Shown here: piece after piece, positions 11,650 to 24,144 of the stretch | Layout of the letters: the number at the start of each line of letters is the position of its first letter | Position numbering within the stretch: position 1 is the stretch's first letter | NCBI GenBank assembly: GCA_015183035.1 | Contig: JACZZP010000007.1 | Coordinates: 868,001-932,000 of the forward strand | DNA length: 64,000 nucleotides | Reading direction: 5' to 3' | From: Meloidogyne chitwoodi | Taxonomy: Eukaryota > Nematoda > Chromadorea > Rhabditida > Meloidogynidae | Program-made: the position numbers and the translations under genes | The notes under the pieces: model-generated | What the model was told of the DNA's origin: nothing | Database searches by the model: none | What the model saw: only the letters and a program-made list of their open reading frames with translations

Positions 11650-12105
11650 CTTTACCTATAATATTCTTATATATTTTTTTCAATTTTTTGAAAATATTTT
11701 TATTTGATATTTTAAAAAGTTGATATTTTGCTTAAGGACACAATTAATTGTTGACCTAATTTTACTGGACTTTTAGATGTTGCCAAATTCAAAAGTTAAA
11801 CTTTTATCCTAAATTATAATTATATCCTTGAAAAACAAAATAATTTAAAAGTTTTTAAAAAGTTTCAGTCACTACTAGTACTTAGAGAATCTTAAATTGT
11901 TTAAATTCATAATTAGATAATAAATTAATAATTTAAGTTAGTATTTGATAGCTGCAACTGAACTAATTATATTTTTAAAAAACTTTATTAAAAAAACTTT
12001 TAAATTTTGGCAAAATTTATTATTAATAATTAAAATAAAATAAAAAATTGTGAATTAAATAATTTAAAATAAGTAATATTTTTAAAAATGGGTATATGCT
12101 TGGCA
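11650..12105. other. AT-rich intergenic DNA
   Basis: No gene or clear repeat. It separates the foldback element from the 3' side of the PTB-SH2 gene. Confidence 0.5.
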
Positions 12106-12112
12106 TTTATTA

Positions 12113-12234
12113 TTTGGCGTTTAATTTAATTTTAAAAATTCTTCTGAGTTTTTTCCTTTTTTCCTGTAGGCTATGTTGCTTAAATTAAATTTTTAGACAA
12201 TAATTAAATTTAATTAAATAATTAAACGCCAAGA
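12113..12234. repeat. Small inverted repeat
   Basis: TTTGGCGTTTAATTTAA is mirrored by TAATTAAACGCCAA about 85 bp on. It lies about 115 bp downstream of the stop codon of the PTB-SH2 gene. Could be a MITE relic or part of the transcript's 3' end. Confidence 0.4.
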
Positions 12235-12349
12235 AAAATATTTAAATTAAATTTAAATTAATAAAAAAACATTTTTTAAATAAAAATAAAAAGGTCAGTT
12301 CAGTGCCAGAAACAGAGTGCAGTCTTTAAAAAATAATTTTAAAAAAAAA

Positions 12350-15300
12350 TCACGCGGAAAGCAAAGTTGAAGATTTTGAAGAAAACATAGTATTAATACT
12401 ATTAGTTCTGATAGATGTTTTTTGTTGTTTAATAAAGTCATTTATATTTTTATTATTTTCATCAGAATTAATAGATTGGGCTAATGGTTTTCTCCAACGA
12501 ACCATCTTTAAAATTTAAAAAATATTTTAATTTAATTTTTTTGATAATTTAAATTTATTTTAGAATTTTTAAAAAATATTTTAAATTAATTTTACCAAAG
12601 TAGATGAATCTGAAGGAGACTGCCTTCCCCTTTCTTCATCTCTTAAACGCATAGCAATTGCTGTACTTCCTCCACTACTTTGTCTACGAAGTAAAGTTGT
12701 TGTTTTTGGTTCTATAATTATTAAAATTATTTTATGTATTTTAATTTTATTTTAATTATTTTATTTAAAAATAACCTCTAGTCCAACGCCAATCGGACAG
12801 TTGAAGACGGCAAGGTAATTGTTCTGGTAAAACAGAATGGTGTGTAATAAGCATTGGAAGTGATTGAAAATAACGTTTAAATCCCTTTTTAAAAATTATT
12901 TTAAAAATAAATTAAATATTATTTAGTACCCTAATTCTAAATCCATGAACATTACGTATAATTAAATAATTGGCAATTCCTTTTCTTCTATTTATTGTAC
13001 CATTTATATTTTCTGGCACACGCATTGTCAAAGCTAAACACCTAAAAATAATTTATTTAATTTAAATTCTTCTCTAATTTTATTTTAAAAAAATTCTTTA
13101 AAATACCTTCTTCTACTTCCAGATAAGCGTAACATAAAATGACCAGAAGGCATTAGGCAAAGTTGATTGACTACATAATCCCTTTTTAAAAATTATAATA
13201 ATTTTAATAAAATTATTTTTATTAAATTATTAAAAAAATAAATATTTTTTAAATAATTACTTTTCATTTGGCCGGCAAAAATAAGCAAGGCGTTCCAATT
13301 CATCACGCATACATTCACCCAAAGGATAAATCCATTCTTTTCTTTAAAATATAAATTTTAATTATTTAAAAAATATTATATTTTAATTTTATTAAATTTT
13401 ATAAATTAATTTGAATAATTAAAAAATAAATTCTGAAAAATTTTAATTAAATAAATTAATAATTATTATAATAAAAATCAGAACCAAAAATAAAATTAAA
13501 AAAATAAATATTCTGATATTTAATTTAAATAATTCTGATATTTTTAATTTAAAATTTTTAATAATTCTGAAATTAAAATCAGAAAATATTGTTTCGAATT
13601 ATTTAAATTAAATATCAGAATTATTTAAATTAAATATCAGAATTATTTAAATTAAATATCAGAATTATTTAAATTAAATATCAGAATTATTTAAATTAAA
13701 TATCAGAATTATTTAAATTAAATATCAGAATTATTTAAATTAAATATCAGAATTATTTAAATTAAATATCAGAATTATTTAAATTAATTATAATTAATTT
13801 ACAATCTTTCATCATAAACAAGTTCTGGTTTTTCTTGTTGTCTTTTATTATTATTATAATAATTAATTGGATAATAATAAATATTATTATTATTATATCC
13901 ATTATTATTATTATTATAAAATAAATTATTTTTATTATTATTTGATATTGAAGGAAAATTATAACAAAAAGAATGTTCTTCTTCTTCTGATGAAATTAAA
14001 TAATTATTATTTTGTTTTATTATTAAAGGAGAACATTTAGTAGAAGATGAATTAACTGAATGTAGTAAAGGTGTTAATTGTGGCCAGAATTGAGGTTTTT
14101 GAAAATTAGAAGAAGCTTAATTTAATAATTTAAGTTTAATTAATTAAAAAAAATTAAAAATAAGAGCAGACAGTTCGGCACTAAAAGTAAAGTGTACGAC
14201 CAAAATGAGGAATGTTATTAGCAAAAAAAAACATTATTTAATTATTCCATAAAATTTAAAAATAATAATTTAATTACAAATTTCTCCATTATTTAAAGAG
14301 GGAGAAGGTGTTGGAGTAGCTAATAAAAATTGTTTTTTTGATTGTTTTCTTTTTTCCTCAAAAATATTATTATTATTAAATTGTTGTTTTTGTTTCTTTT
14401 TAGGAGTATTATTATTACCAAATATTTTTTGAATTAATGGAGAGGAAGAAATTGTTAAAATTTGTGAACGACTACGTTCAATGAAACCAATTGAAGAAAT
14501 TTTGTCCTAAATTAATTAATTAAATAAATTAAAATTAAATTAATTATTTTTTAAATATGTATTATAAAATAAATAAATAATAATTAATTTTAAATTAATT
14601 TTAATAAATTTAAAAATATATTAATTAATTAATTAATTACCCTTTTAATACTATTTTTCATAGGAATTGAATTAATTAATTCTTCTGATTTTATATTATT
14701 AATTTTAATTAATTCTTCTGATTTTATATTATTAATTTCAGAATTAATAAAAATATTATTATTATTATTCTGTTGTTTTTCTGTTGAGGTATTAATTAAT
14801 TTATTTTTAGGTGAATTTTGACTTTAAAAAAATAAATAAAATAATTTAAATTAAATTAAATTAATATTTACCTATTAAATAATTTAAAATAATTATTATT
14901 TTTATTTTTTTGAAATAATAAATTAAATATAAATTCTATTTCTTCAATCTATAAAATTAATTTATTAATTAAATAAATTAATTTAAAAATAAAATTTACT
15001 TGAATATTATTTTTTGTTTTAAAAATATGACATTGTTTTTTATAATAATTAATTTTATTATTATTATTTAAATAATATTCTTTAGTAATATAAGCAAATT
15101 GTTTTGTTTCTACACGGCCAATAAAACAACAAATTTTATTTATTTGATGAGTTAAAAATATTATCTTTAAATTAAATAAATTAAAATAAAATTATTTAAT
15201 AAAATAATTAAATTTAAAAAAAATAAAAAATTAATTTTTAGGAGAAATATAAAATTTTGTGAGTAAAAATATTTTTTTTAAAGTTGATAAATTTTATTAA

Positions 15301-18300
15301 ATTTAATTTTTAATTATTTAAAATAAAATAATTTATTTATTAAATATTTTTAAAAATAAAAATTAAAAAAATAAAATTATTATTATTTTTTTTTGACATA
15401 TAAATTTGTAGTAATTTTAAATGAAAGTACATATTTTTAAAATTCACAAAGATAATAATTTTAGATAAAAATAAATTTAACATTTTTTTTGTTTTTACAT
15501 TTTTCCCATAAAATAAAAAAAAATAATATTATTTTTTATTTAAAAAATAATATTATTTAAATATTTTAGAGTATTAAAAAAATAAAAAATAATAAATTAT
15601 TAAAAATAAATATTTTAATTTAATAATAATAAATTTTTTAATTAAAAAAATTATTAAAAATTTATAAAAAAAGAATTTAATTTTTTAGTAATTTTTAAAA
15701 AGTTTTATTAAAAAATAAAATAAATGTAAATTAAAAAAAAACAATTATTAGGTATTTTATTATTATTTATTTTGTTTATTTTTTCTAATAAAATATTAAT
15801 GCAAATTTTTTTTTTTATTTTTATTTTAAATAATTGTCATTTTTTTATTTTAAATAATGCCTTTGGGGTGTATAAAAAATAAAAAAATAAAATAATACTT
15901 TCAAAAATTTATAAAAATAAATAAAATCCATCAAAAAGAGAAGAGAAGCACATGCATTTTTAAATAAAAGAAAAGAAAAGAGAAGAGAAGAAAAGAGAAG
16001 AGAGAGACTGGCATAAATAAAAAGGACAGAAAAGTATATAAAAATAAATAAATATTCAAGAAATGCCAAAACATTATTTAAAATAAATAAAAATAAAAAG
16101 AGAATATTTAATTATTTATTTAATATTCTCTCTTTTTTTTTAAATAATTTAAAAAAATTAAAAAAAAAATATTTAATATTAATATTTATTTTTTTTAAAT
16201 TTAATTTTTATTAAAAAAAAAATTAAATTTAAATATAAAAGTAAAATTAAATTAATTAATTTATTTAATAAAAAATATTTATTCATAAAAAATTTATGAA
16301 AAGTTAATTCACGCTTTATTTCCAAGTTTATAATTAAAAAATATAAATAAAATTATTAAATAAATTAAAATAAATAAATAATTTTATTTAAACTTGTTTG
16401 ACTTTTTTGGTCGAAAATATTTAAATACAGGGTGACCAGAAAGTTCGGAGTCACGTTTTAATTCACCATAACTTTTTTTATATTTTTTATTTTTAAATAA
16501 TTTTAAACTGATTTTATAGCCTATTCAATTCTATATTATAATACAAAATTTGTGATTATTTGGACGGTTATCACAAAAGTTATAGCCTTTTCCGTAAGGT
16601 ATATCAAATTGTCCTCCCCAAAAATTCACTTCCTGTATCTCAACACTGAGAAGTCAGATTTGTGAGATCTCAAAAGAAATCAATAGAGCATACCTGCGAC
16701 CCAGACTAATTTTTAATATGAAAACTGTACCTCTGGCATGGAAGGCTGTGAGTAGATGTAATTCGATTTTGGGAGGAAATGAAATTTTTTATTTTGTTAG
16801 TGTTGCGCGAAAATTTATATCTCTCCAAATACTAAGCTAAAAAATTTTTTATTCTATTATTTGTGAAGACCAGAGATCCCTCTAGATTCTAAAAAAATTT
16901 TATGTCAATCCCTCAATCCTTTCTCATTTTATAATTTTTTTAACACAAAAAGAGGTGCGAGTTTTGGTCAAAAATTTTCATTCGTGCGTTCGACACTGTA
17001 TCAAAGCAGGTAGTAGGAATATCTTAAACTCTTGATATTTCTTAATCCCTATTTAGTTCTCTATCTTTTCATCTTTGTTTTATCTCGATAGCAAAATTTT
17101 GAATTAAGTTATGATAAAAAATAATTGACTCCGAACTTTCTGGTCACCCTGTAAATAAATAAATTAATTATTATTTTTTTTAATTTTATTTTTTTATTCC
17201 ACAAGTGTTTAAGTCTACCAAAAATAAATATATTAGAGATTTTTGAAAAATTTAAAAAGTTTTTTAAATATTTTTTTTCGAATTATTTAAACAGAATTTT
17301 ATTTTCCAATTTCTATTAAATAAATAAATATTTGATTTTATTTAATTAATTATTTAAATTATTTATTTACATTCTACATATGTTTTTCTTTATTTAATTT
17401 TATTTTTTATATTTTCTCTTTTTTCTGGTCAATTTATGGCAATTCTTTTTTTTCCTTATAATTAATATCTGTAAAAAAAATTCTTGAACAAAAAAATCTG
17501 TTCTGGATAAAAAATAAAAAAAAAAGAAAGGGGTCATTTAAGGGTTATATTTAAATACAAAAAGGTTATTTTTAAAGAAAAAATATTTAAAATTCTTTTT
17601 TATTTATTTTATATTTATTTTTAAATTTATAAATAATTTTTAAAATTACTCTTTTTTGTTAAATAAAATTAAAAACATTATTTCTCTATTTTTTAAATTT
17701 TATCTAGATCATATAATTTTCTTTTTCCTTTTAATTAATTAATTTAATTAAATAATAAATAACCTTTCTATTAAAAACAAAAAAGATAATCTTTTCTTTT
17801 TTTAAAAAATAATTCTTTTTATTTATTTTTATGTACTTTGAGAGTTAAAATAAAATAATAATATATTTATTAAATAACTCATTAAAAAAGTAATCCATCT
17901 ATCCAGTCGTTGTCTTATTAAAAAGAGAAAGCGCAAAAGAAGAAGAACAAAGATTAAAAATAAAAAATAAAATAAAAATATTAAAACTAAAATTAAAAAT
18001 ATTTAAACAAGTTAATTAATTAATTATTTAAAAATAATATTTTTGCCTTAAAAATCTCTCAATTTATGTCCACAAATAAATAAATAAATAAATTATTTAA
18101 ATACAAAAAGGCAATTTATGGGATTTATTTAGTCTTTTTCCTTTCTATAAAATTAACTTTTATTTTTTTTAATTTAAAAGAACCCCCTGAACATTAAAAA
18201 AGAGAAAAGATGTTTATTAGTAAAGGTTAAGGGGAATACTTAAATATATATATTATTTACACTAAATAATATATATTAAATAAAAAGAAGAGAAGAAAAG

Positions 18301-21300
18301 AAATGAACGGATTGGCCTCCAAAAAAGAAAAAAATTTTTGTAAAAATTTTTTTACGTAGATGAAGGGCCAAAAAAGGTAAAATTGTTAAAAAAGAGAATA
18401 TAGGCTATATAAAAAGAATATTAAAAATAATAATTTTATTTAAAAATTAATGAATATTTCCAAAAAATCTAAAATTTAATTTTCTCAAATAATTTTTTAA
18501 TTTTTTTAAATAAAAATATTATTATTAATTATTAATTTAATTAAATCTCTCATAAATTTTAAAAATATTATTTTTATTTTTTTTTAATTTTTCAAAAATA
18601 TTTTATTTTTTTTTGTTAAGAAATAGTGTCACTCAATCATTATTATTATTATTTGCACAAAATAAAAATAAAATAAAAAGTTTTTTTGTCAAAAAAAGTA
18701 AATATATAAAATTAAAAAGTACTTTTAAAAGCACATTTCTTAGCAAAATATTTTATTTTTTTAAAATACTTAAAATAAAAGAAAAAAATATTTTTATTTT
18801 TTTTGTTGTAATTCAATACTAGTTAAATAAAAGTATATTTAATTTTTATTTTTAAAAAATTTAAGTAAAGGTATTTTGGCACTTTTAGATGTTTTGGGGA
18901 ATATTTTTATATTTAAATAAATTAATTAAAAATAAAAAATAAATTAAAATTTATTAAAAATTTATTTTTAATTAATAAAAATAAATTTAAAAGTAATAAA
19001 AATTTAAATTAAAAAAAATAAATAAAATTTAGAAAAATTAAATAAATAAATTTTAATTAATTTTATAATTAAATTTAATATTTATTTATTTATTTTTTAA
19101 AAATTAATTTAATTAATTTAAAAAAAAACAATTTTATTTATTTATTAGATTATTATATTCTCCCTTTTTTTAAAAAATTAAATAAATAAAATATTATTAT
19201 TTTCAGAGAAAATAATAAAAATAAATAAAAAAAAGTTGCGGTCGCGCGTCGTTTTTTTTAATATTTTTTATAATTTTAAAAAGAAAAGCCGAAAATAAAA
19301 ATAATATTTTATTTTTATTTATTTATTTTATTTTGGTATAAATAAATAATATATTAACTACTGGATATTTTTTTTTATTTTTTTTTTGAAAAAACCGAAA
19401 AATAAATAATAATATTATTTTATTAAATAATTAAATAAATTATGAGAGAGATACAAAATTAAAAAAGAAAAATAAATAAATAAATATTTTTCAATAAATA
19501 AATAAATAAAATAATTTAAAATTAATTAAATTAATTAAATAATTTAATATTCACTTCTACACAGACATTTTCAAAGCTTAATAATTTTTATTTTATTTAT
19601 TTTTAAAAAATATTTTATTTTTCAAAAATTGTTGGATTTAATAGAAAAGTAGAAAAAAAATAATAAATAATATATTTAATTTATTATTTTTAAATAAATA
19701 AATATTTAATATTTTATTTAAAATAATAAAAAAATCAAAGTTTAAAATAAAACTTATATTTTCTATTAAATTTTTACAAATAAATAAACTTGAAAATAAA
19801 ATTAAATATTTAATATTTATTTTCTCTTTTCTTTTTTTTTTAATTTTGTCTAAGTCCTTCAAATAAATTTTTAAAAATTATTTTATTTTATTTTCGCAAC
19901 TTTGATGGAGTTAATTTTAAATAAATAAATAAATATATTTGGCCTTCAAAAATAAATATATTTGAGTTAAAAAATAAAAATAATATTTTTTTAAAATCTT
20001 ATTTTTTGATCTGTCTGGATATTTTAAATAAATTAAATATAAATAAATTTTATATTTTTAAAAATATTTAAAAATTATTTAAAAATTATTTAAATTAAAT
20101 ATTAATTTAATTAAAAATAGGGTAAAATATTAAAAGAAATTTATTTATTTAATTTACAAAAAAAAAATAATTTTTTTTAGCAAAATATTAAATATATTAT
20201 TATTATTTTATTTTTAAAATTAAAAATGAATGAAAATAATATTAGAAAATTATAAAAATAAATTTAAAATGCGCGAAAATTAAAAATTTAATTCTTTTGG
20301 GGATTTAAAAATCTTTTTTTTGTTTATTTTTATTTTTAGAAAATAAAATTAAAATAAAAATATGTCAAAATAATTATGTTAATTTATTTTTAGAAAATCA
20401 AAAAATAAATAAAATAAATTTTGGTTCTTTGGGTTTTTATAACTGACAAAATATTTTTTTTTTAAATTATAATTTTGGGTATTTTAATTACTCAAATATT
20501 TATTCCCTTTTTTATTTATTTATAAAATAAATAATAAAATATTTTATTTAAATATATTAATTTAAATAAATTTATTTTTTATTTATAATAAAGAGAATAT
20601 TTTTATAATTTACTTTTTTTATAAAATTATTTAATTAAAAAATAAATAAAAAAAATATTTAAAAAAATCAGAGATAATAATAATTGTATAATAAATAAAT
20701 AAATAAAATACTAATAAATTAAAAAAGTATTTTTTATTAAATAATATTTATAAAGGCAAATTCCCAACACTAATAAAATATTCATATCTCTTTCTTTATT
20801 TTTAAATAAATGTTTTTGTGTTGTAAATAAATAAATTAAATTATTGTAATAATTATTTAAATATATTTAATTAATTTTTAAAATATTCAAAAATAAATAT
20901 ATTTATTTATTTAATCCAAAAAATTACTCAATTATTCTCAGTGTGAAAAAATAATTTTTTAAAATTGTCAAGAATTTTGTGTGAATAAATGAACTAGAAA
21001 AAAAGAAAGAAATATTATACAAGTGTTTTTTAAGGACAAAAAAATAAAATAATATTATTTTCTCAATAATAATAATATTATTTATTTTATTATAAAATAA
21101 AAGATTAAGATAAATAAAAATATTTATTTATTTATTTATTTTCTCGCCTATATTTAATTCTTTACTAAATTACATAATTGGTACTTGACATTAAAAAATA
21201 TAAATAAATAAATATATTTAAAAAATAAATTATAAAAATGTCAAAAGTTGTGCTTTTTTCTCTTTAATTTTAAATAAAAATAAATAATTAAAAAAAAATT

Positions 21301-22994
21301 TAATTTTTCTAAAATTTGGAAATAAAAATTTAATTTTTTATTTACATTAATAAATGTATGGGAAAATTAATTTAAAAAAATAAATAATTTTTCACAAAAG
21401 TAATGAGAGACATACCTATAACCTCTTAAAGTAAAGCTAAAAATTAGCATAAATAAAAAATAAATAAATATATAAAATGTGGGAAAAATAAAATAAAATA
21501 AAAAAGACAAAATTAGCTAATATATATATATTTAGTTAAAAATAAAACAAAAATTGGCAAATAATTTATTTATTTATTTATAACATGTTTCCCCATAATT
21601 AGCATTTGCTTTTTTACTTTAAAAAGAAAAGAAGAGAGAGAAAATTAAATAAATAAAAGAAAATATATTTTAGAAGAATTTGGCAAAGAAAAATAAAATA
21701 AATTAAAATAAATATTTAAATATTATAAAATCAGAATATTTTAAATTAATCTGATTTATTATTTTATAACAATTATTTTTTTAAATTAATTTTATTTTGT
21801 TCTAATTAATTTTAAAATATTTTAATATTTTATTTTTATTTTTTAAAATATTTTTCCAACATTTCTATAATTTAAAAAATAATTATTAAAAAATATATAA
21901 GATTAATAAATAATAAAAAAATATTTTTCACAAAAAAGTGTATATAATTATTATTAAAAATAATATTAATGTGTTAGGATTAAAAAAAGAAAAGGAGAGA
22001 AAACTATCATTATTAGCTTAAATATGGAATGAAATATTTAAAAAAATAAAATATTATTTTTAAATATTCAAAAAATATTTTTTTTTAAAATAATAAAAAA
22101 TTAAATTCAGAAAATTAATAAAATTAGAAAATTAATAAAATTAGAAAATTAAATAAAATTAGAAAATTAAATAAAATTAGAAAATTAAATAAAATTAATG
22201 TTTAAAAATTAATATAAATATTTTTAAAATTAATAATTTAAAAAAATATTAAAAATTTAAAGAAAAGAAAAAAATAAATTTAAAAAAATATTTTTAAAAA
22301 TGTCCTTCCCAATTATTTAATAAAATTACCTTATTATCAGTAATATTAACAATTCCTTCATTTTCTTTATTAAAATAAATATTTAAAAATATTTGAGTTC
22401 CAGACATTCTTTTATTAATTAATAATAATTGTTGTTTATTTAAATAATTTAATCTTTTTGTTATATTTTCTCTTGTTATTTTATTTATTGGAAAAGTACC
22501 TGACCACTAAAAAATAATTTTAATTTTTTAATTAATTTTAATAAAATATTTTAATTAATTAAAATAACCTCAACATTCCAACTTTGATTGAATAAATTAT
22601 TACCAATTAAAATATTCTTCTTTAGTTTATTTAATGAATCTTCCTATAATTTTTAAAAATATTATTTTAAATATTTTTAAAATATTTAAAAAAAAATAAT
22701 AATTTATTTAAATACATTTTGAACAATTCCCCAAGGCATTTTTAACGCTTCCGCTTCACATTCCATATTTTTAAATATTTTAGCTTCTTCATTATCGCTA
22801 ATTTCTTTTTCTTCAATTTCATTATTATTAGTAACCTTCAAATAAATATTTTTATTTTTATTTTCTAAAAAAATCTTTTTATTATTTTCTTCTTTAATTT
22901 CCTCAAATAAATTAACAGATGATGATACTCTTTTTCTTTTTTTATTTATTCGCGCATTATTATTATTAGCAGATGTTGTCATTATTGATGACAT
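12350..22994 (-). CDS. PTB-SH2 adaptor protein (Shc-like layout)
   Basis: Fourteen exons join in phase into 2145 nt (714 codons plus stop): 22994-22716, 22643-22569, 22506-22330, 15164-15000, 14948-14872, 14821-14641, 14506-14278, 14115-13803, 13341-13261, 13181-13107, 13041-12930, 12884-12776, 12711-12596, 12505-12350. The N-terminal part (about residues 85-255) reads as a PTB/PID domain: GTQIFLNIYFNKENEGIVNI, then INKICCFIGRVETKQFAYIT, and QCHIFKTKNN..IEEIEFIF at its end. An Asn/Lys/Ser-rich linker follows. Residues about 500-625 are an SH2 domain: SGHFMLRLSGSRRR gives the phosphotyrosine-binding Arg (FLVR pocket) and HGFRI..YFQSLPMLITHHS the C-terminal half, ending LPEQLPCRL. PTB before SH2 is the order of Shc adaptors, which couple phosphotyrosine receptors to Ras signalling; the SH2 end also recalls tensin, which has the opposite order. 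Family placement is therefore tentative, the domains are not. The third intron is about 7.2 kb. Confidence 0.85.
13597..13786. repeat. 22-bp tandem repeat in an intron
   Basis: AATTATTTAAATTAAATATC plus AG forms a 22-bp unit repeated about 8.6 times with practically no divergence. It lies in the intron between the exons ending at 13803 and starting at 13341 of the PTB-SH2 gene, directly before the SH2-coding exons. Perfect identity implies recent expansion, so length polymorphism is likely. Confidence 0.95.
15165..22329 (-). other. 7.2-kb intron of the PTB-SH2 gene
   Basis: Flanked by a GTAATTTT donor (22329) and a TTTAATTTAAAG acceptor (15165), both in phase 0. The two halves of one PTB domain sit on either side, which supports a true intron. 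Content is extremely A/T-rich with (A/T)-only runs, purine tracts near 15960-16010, and one 724-bp transposon at 16428-17151. Open frames in it are low-complexity and not genes. Confidence 0.75.
16428..17151. mobile_element. Tc1/mariner-type MITE
   Basis: The two ends are perfect 26-bp inverted repeats starting CAGGGTGACCAGAAAGTTCG, and TA flanks both sides (16426-16427 and 17152-17153), the target duplication of the Tc1/mariner superfamily. The 724-bp interior has no transposase frame. It is a non-autonomous copy within a large intron, GC-richer than its surroundings. The intact TIRs suggest it is not very old. Confidence 0.9.
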
Positions 22995-24073
22995 GTCATT
23001 AATTTATTTATTTATTTATTTTATAATTTAATAAAAAGAGAGAAAAAAGATTTGTATTTTTGTTGCGGTAAATTAAAGAAAATTGTAAAATAAAACTTAA
23101 ATAAATTTATTTAATTGGATAATTTATTGAAAAGAATTAAAGAGTATTTTTAAGGACTTTTCCAATATTATGGTATATTTTTAAATTTAAAAAAATATCT
23201 CAACTTGTAATTTTAACTATCTTATATATTTTTAAAATATAGAGAGAAATATTTATTTTATTTAAATTTAAAAAATGAAAATAATAATTACTCCAATAAT
23301 ATTTAACTCTTTAATAGTAATACTATTTTATGGAAATATTAAAATTATTTATTTTTTGTTGATTTTTTCTAGAATTTGATCACAAATAATTTTTAATTTA
23401 ACATTTATTAATTTAAAAAAATATATCTAAAAAGTACAAAATAAAAAAGATGGGTGGAAATATTAAAAAAAAAACATTAATAAATTGTTTGACAGTGAAA
23501 AAATATTAAAAGAAAAAAATAAATAAATAAATGAGTCTATTAATGAGAGGAAAAGGTAATAAAATAATAAAAAGAAAATGGGCGTTGACAAAAAAGACAA
23601 TTCTGGAGGAGGAAGGATTTAATAAAAATAAAAGATTAATGTAAAAATTGACTGAAAAGGATATAGACTGGTTTTATTTAATAAATATAATTTACTTTTA
23701 AATAAAAAATTAAAAATATTTTTAAAAATATTTATTGGGGGCATTATTCATTAATTGGTGATTAAATCAAAATTTTATGTTTTAATAAAAAATAGTTGAA
23801 TTTTAAAAGCAAAATTGATAAAATAATAATCTTATTATATATAATAATGTTATTTATATAAAATAAAAAAAAAATATTTCAAAAATAAATGCATCTATAA
23901 AATTAAATTTAAAAAAATTATATATAAATTATTTAATTTCTCATTGTAAAACATCTGGCGCCGAAACATCCTTAAATTTTATTAATTTTCTCAACTTTGC
24001 AAAGTTGAATTAAAAAATTTAATTTTTTTTCGATTTTCGTGTTTTGGTATTTTTTAATTTCAAAACATCTCTG
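22995..24073. other. AT-rich intergenic DNA upstream of the PTB-SH2 gene
   Basis: This stretch must hold the promoter of the minus-strand PTB-SH2 gene, but no specific element is recognisable. No other gene is seen. An inverted pair AACTTTGC/GCAAAGTT occurs near 23993-24007. Confidence 0.45.
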
Positions 24074-24141
24074 GAGGTGATCAAGACTATTCTGATTTAT
24101 TTTCTGGAATTTCTGACCGTCATGGTTCTGGTAGTGGAGAG
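24074..24141 (+). pseudogene. Captured fragment of the Mi-2 gene at the satellite border
   Basis: In plus orientation this reads GDQDYSDLFSGISDRHGSGSGE without interruption. The Mi-2 gene at 36245-36320 (minus strand) encodes [21 protein letters not shown]. The nucleotides agree in nearly all positions, with a 3-bp deletion at the left and four or five substitutions. Satellite sequence starts immediately to the right (GAGAGGCTGGAATTAAAAAA). The copy is inverted relative to its source and is far too short to be functional. Confidence 0.85.
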
Positions 24142-24144
24142 GCT

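Noticed and set aside
15845..16069. 74-codon frame in the large intron
   Set aside because: Translation of a purine/pyrimidine-biased tract (Phe/Leu/Ser only); low complexity and within an intron.
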